Shown piece after piece: positions 61,264 through 64,000 of a DNA stretch of 64,000 nucleotides. The stretch is from NCBI GenBank assembly GCA_017963125.1, contig JAGCUA010000093.1, forward strand, positions 50,289 to 114,288. Direction: 5' to 3'. Source of the stretch: a bacterium. Its GTDB lineage: Bacteria > UBP6 > UBA1177. The position numbers were made by a program, and so were the translations under genes. Under the pieces are notes generated by a model. That model was not told the origin of the DNA. It saw only the letters and a list, made by a program, of their open reading frames with translations, and made no database searches. The first letter of the stretch is position 1. The number at the start of each line of letters is the position of its first letter.

Positions 61264-62862
61264 ATGAAGCCTGAGGAAAAAGCAAGGGAGAAGATCGACA
61301 AACAACTGATGTGTTCAGGTTGGGATGTTGTTTCAAGGGATGAATATGTTCCCAACACTACATCCGCTGTAAAAGAAGCTCTTATGAAAGGAAATACTGA
61401 AAGTGATTATTTACTTTTTATTGATAATAAGGCTGTTGCAGTTGTTGAGGCAAAACGGGAAGAAAATCCTCTTGCTGATGATGTTGAAATTCAGGCTGAA
61501 GGATATGCTCGCAATCCACAAAATTGGTATGGCTTGTGGTTCCCAAATCTGATTCCGTTGGTTTATTTGGCGAACGGTAAAAAGATTTATTTCAAAAATA
61601 TGTTAGATCCAGAAAAAGATTATACCGAAGTTTCAGAGATACCTTCCCCTAAGAAAATGCTTAAAATGATAGGAAAAACATCGGATTTCGGTGCATTGCC
61701 AAAACTTGACAAAAAAGGTCTCAGGGATTGCCAGTACAGAGCGGAAATCGAATTTGAAGAATCCATAAAGCAAGGAAAAAAGAAAGCTCTTGCTGTTTTA
61801 GCAACAGGGTCCGGCAAAACTTATCTTGCTTGTTTGGCAAGTTACAGACTTTTAAATTATACTCCGGTTAATAAAATACTTTTCCTTGTAGATAGAAACA
61901 ATCTGGCGCGTCAGACAGAGAGTGAATTCAGCAAATTCGACAAAACTGAAAACCGTCAGGAAATGAGTTCTATCTATGCAATCAAACGATTGAAAAAAGA
62001 TAATGATATCAAAGCAGATATCGTAATTTCAACTATTCAGAAACTTTATGCCGTGCTGACAGGTAATCCCATTCTGAGCGAAGAAAAAGAAGATGCCGAG
62101 GATGAAAAAAATACGCAGATTGAAGAAAGGGAATACGCTAAACCGATTCAACTCGGCGACAATTTAACTTTGCCTCCCGATTATTTTCAGTTCATCATTG
62201 TTGATGAATGTCACAGATCAATTTACGGCAAATGGAAAAGTGTGTTGAATTACTTCTCTTCTGCTTGTGTATTAGGTTTGACGGCTACGCCGACTCCCGA
62301 AGCATACGCGTTTTTTAATAACAACATTGTTGAGAATTACACTTACGATGATTCGGTAATAGACGGCGTGAATGTGCCTCAACGCATGTATCGGATAGAG
62401 ACTGAGGTTACGAAGCATGGCGGTTCGATAAAAGCAGGCTCAAAAGTAACTGAAACCGTACGCAAGACGGGAGATGAAAGCGTTTATGAAGTTGAGGATA
62501 ATATCAATTACGATCAGAAAGACTTGGATCGTTCAGTAGTCAACCCGAATCAAATCAAAACGGTTCTGGAAGTATATAAGAATTCTATTTATGAAGAGTT
62601 GTATCCGGAACGCGATAAAAAATGGGAATATATTCCGAAGACGCTTATTTTTGCAAAAGACGAAAATCATGCAACAGAGATAGTTGAAATTGCGAAAAAC
62701 GTGTTCGGTTCAGAATTCGAAGGCGGCGTTGTTCCTGAACACTTTGTCCAGAAAATTACATATACAGCGGAAGATTCCAACGCTCTTATTCGGGATTTCA
62801 GGATGGAAAAAGATTTCCGTATTGCCGTAACAGTCACGCTGGTTGCGACAGGGACGATATAA
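61264..62862 (+). CDS. hsdR: Type I restriction endonuclease subunit R, N-terminal part (frameshifted)
   Basis: A 532-residue first part of an HsdR protein. N-terminal nuclease motifs Asp48 and E62-x-K64 (SDYLLFIDNKAVAVVEAKRE), then the SF2 translocase: Walker A ATGSGKT (180-186), DECH (314-317), GLTATPT and a later helicase motif region TLVATGT. The frame closes at a TAA right after TLVATGT-I, where relatives continue TGTDIKPLE; one base, probably a G near 62856, is missing. HsdR cleaves DNA after ATP-driven translocation with HsdM/HsdS, which are not in the window. GGAG precedes the ATG. Base and codon use are more AT-rich than in the centre of the window. Confidence 0.88.
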   Translation: MKPEEKAREKIDKQLMCSGWDVVSRDEYVPNTTSAVKEALMKGNTESDYLLFIDNKAVAVVEAKREENPLADDVEIQAEGYARNPQNWYGLWFPNLIPLVYLANGKKIYFKNMLDPEKDYTEVSEIPSPKKMLKMIGKTSDFGALPKLDKKGLRDCQYRAEIEFEESIKQGKKKALAVLATGSGKTYLACLASYRLLNYTPVNKILFLVDRNNLARQTESEFSKFDKTENRQEMSSIYAIKRLKKDNDIKADIVISTIQKLYAVLTGNPILSEEKEDAEDEKNTQIEEREYAKPIQLGDNLTLPPDYFQFIIVDECHRSIYGKWKSVLNYFSSACVLGLTATPTPEAYAFFNNNIVENYTYDDSVIDGVNVPQRMYRIETEVTKHGGSIKAGSKVTETVRKTGDESVYEVEDNINYDQKDLDRSVVNPNQIKTVLEVYKNSIYEELYPERDKKWEYIPKTLIFAKDENHATEIVEIAKNVFGSEFEGGVVPEHFVQKITYTAEDSNALIRDFRMEKDFRIAVTVTLVATGTI

Positions 62863-64000
62863 AGCCGCTTGAAGTTGTGCTTTTTATGAACGATGTCCAT
62901 TCTGATGTTCTCTATACCCAGATGAAAGGGCGCGGATGCCGCGTTATTGAAGATGACCGTTTTCATGAGGTCACGCCAAATGCAGACAATAAGGATCGCT
63001 ATTATGTTGTGGATGCTGTCGGTGTTGCAGGCTCTCCCAAAGTTATTCCTACCCTCAATTCGACATCTAAAATTAGAATACTTGCACTGGATAAATTGCT
63101 GGAGCATCTTGCACACAATGAATTGAGCGATGAAAACCTTCTGCTGCTTAAAGATTACTGTTCTTCCATCAATAGCCGCTATGAAAAAAGCAGCTTGTTC
63201 GGCAGACATTTAGACGAGTTTATTTTAAAATTCGGTTTTGCACCAAAGATGATTGCTTTCAATATTAAAAATGCTTACGAAAGCCATGTGCTTCCACCAT
63301 ACACCAGTCCTTCAGAGGACAACACAGAGCGAATGAATCTGATTCGTGATTTGATCTGCAATGTTCCGGCAAGGAAAAAACTGATAGAAATGAAGGCCGG
63401 GTATTTTGTTACGACAGAAGATGACCCCGACGAACTTATTTATGCCGGATTTTCAGAAGAAACTGCAAAATCGTTCATTGAAAATTTTGAAAAGTATCTG
63501 GATGACAACAAAGACAGCATAGAAGCGCTTAGAATTATTTACAATTCAGAAAATGTGCTCATTACCCACAATATGCTGATAGATTTGCGCGACAGACTGC
63601 TTTCGGAAAACCGGCAGTATGATGTCTATCAAATTTGGAAAAACTATAAAATCATTGATGAAATCGGGAATGTCGATGAGCTTGATACAAAATCAAATGT
63701 GAAAATTCTGACAAATCTGATCCAGATCGTACGTTTCGCATTCGGGAAAAATCCAAAGCTCATAAGTTTGACCAAAGGTTATGCTCAGAGGTTCAGCCTT
63801 TACTGCGGTCAGGAGCAGAGGACTCTGACAGATGACCAAAAAGAAATAATGCGGCAGATTGCGGAATTCATAATAAATGACGGAGCGATTTCCGTGATGG
63901 AACTTAACGAAATAGACACTGATCTCTGGAGAAAAGGAGTAACCAGTTTCTCATTATCTGTTCTTGCAGAAGAGATTCAGACAATGGCAAGATTTTTATT
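62859..64000 (+). CDS. hsdR: Type I restriction endonuclease subunit R, C-terminal part, out of frame and cut by the window
   Basis: From ATA at 62859 the sequence reads IKPLEVVLFMNDVHSDVLYT, then QMKGRGCRVIED (the helicase motif VI region), with no stop to base 64000. It continues directly from the first part after a one-base correction. Later parts (FGRHLDEFILKFGF, then ERMNLIRDLI and the region after it) fit the EcoEI-type R C-terminal domain. Either the gene is a recent pseudogene or the base was lost in sequencing. The end lies beyond the window. Confidence 0.82.
   Translation, partial: MKPLEVVLFMNDVHSDVLYTQMKGRGCRVIEDDRFHEVTPNADNKDRYYVVDAVGVAGSPKVIPTLNSTSKIRILALDKLLEHLAHNELSDENLLLLKDYCSSINSRYEKSSLFGRHLDEFILKFGFAPKMIAFNIKNAYESHVLPPYTSPSEDNTERMNLIRDLICNVPARKKLIEMKAGYFVTTEDDPDELIYAGFSEETAKSFIENFEKYLDDNKDSIEALRIIYNSENVLITHNMLIDLRDRLLSENRQYDVYQIWKNYKIIDEIGNVDELDTKSNVKILTNLIQIVRFAFGKNPKLISLTKGYAQRFSLYCGQEQRTLTDDQKEIMRQIAEFIINDGAISVMELNEIDTDLWRKGVTSFSLSVLAEEIQTMARFL

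Overview
The window looks like a chromosomal contig of a Gram-negative, mid-GC bacterium. The best fit is Myxococcota or a related delta-proteobacterial lineage. Signs of this are many Sec and lipoprotein signal peptides, predicted outer-membrane barrels, AgmX/PglI-type TonB C-terminal domains, a Ser/Thr kinase with a PEGA domain, an EGF-like/DUF1566 lipoprotein and a short OPX polysaccharide exporter. No rRNA or tRNA gene and no CRISPR array was seen, so the placement rests on gene content only.

Left part (1-7 kb): the end of mscL, a sulfotransferase-like protein convergent with a PlsC acyltransferase, a secreted barrel protein, and a membrane metallophosphoesterase paired with an acyl-CoA dehydrogenase.

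Centre (7.2-31.7 kb): a large envelope machine present as two paralogous modules in the same gene order. Module 1 (7195-16975) is barrel, TPR lipoprotein, giant TPR protein, TPR lipoprotein, tiny secreted protein, FHA-like/TonB protein, barrel. Module 2 (17861-30210) is coiled-coil secreted protein, TPR protein, giant TPR protein, TPR lipoprotein, tiny secreted protein, ExbB, ExbD, ExbD, FHA-like/TonB protein, helical secreted protein. Only module 2 has a motor, with one TolQ/ExbB and two TolR/ExbD proteins, the composition of the Myxococcus AglRQS motor. The TPR/TonB sets resemble the Glt (gliding) and Nfs (spore coat) systems, which share AglRQS in M. xanthus. murI lies between the modules. 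A barrel, a short OPX lipoprotein, a Wzc-type tyrosine kinase, an RlpA/SPOR lipoprotein and an OmpH/Skp chaperone follow (30.2-35.8 kb). My reading is a proton-driven trans-envelope machine coupled to polysaccharide export; gliding itself is not shown.

Right of this (35.9-39.4 kb), a Ser/Thr kinase, a divergent Hsp33-like protein, NAD kinase and an Smr protein form a tight block flanked by copies of one intergenic repeat. A minus-strand pair follows (EGF-like lipoprotein, sirtuin). Then comes a signalling island (41.5-57.8 kb): a REC-GGDEF-EAL protein overlapping an HPt protein, three tandem hybrid histidine kinases (one with an amino-acid-permease sensor), an MFS permease, fRMsr, a DUF3990/HTH toxin-antitoxin-like pair with two operators, a C_GCAxxG protein and a fourth hybrid kinase.

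The right end (58-64 kb) is accessory: a methyltransferase, a secreted flavodoxin, a Fic protein flanked by palindromes, a frameshifted ORF6N gene carrying three in-frame DNA hairpins, and an hsdR gene broken by a single-base frameshift and running off the window.
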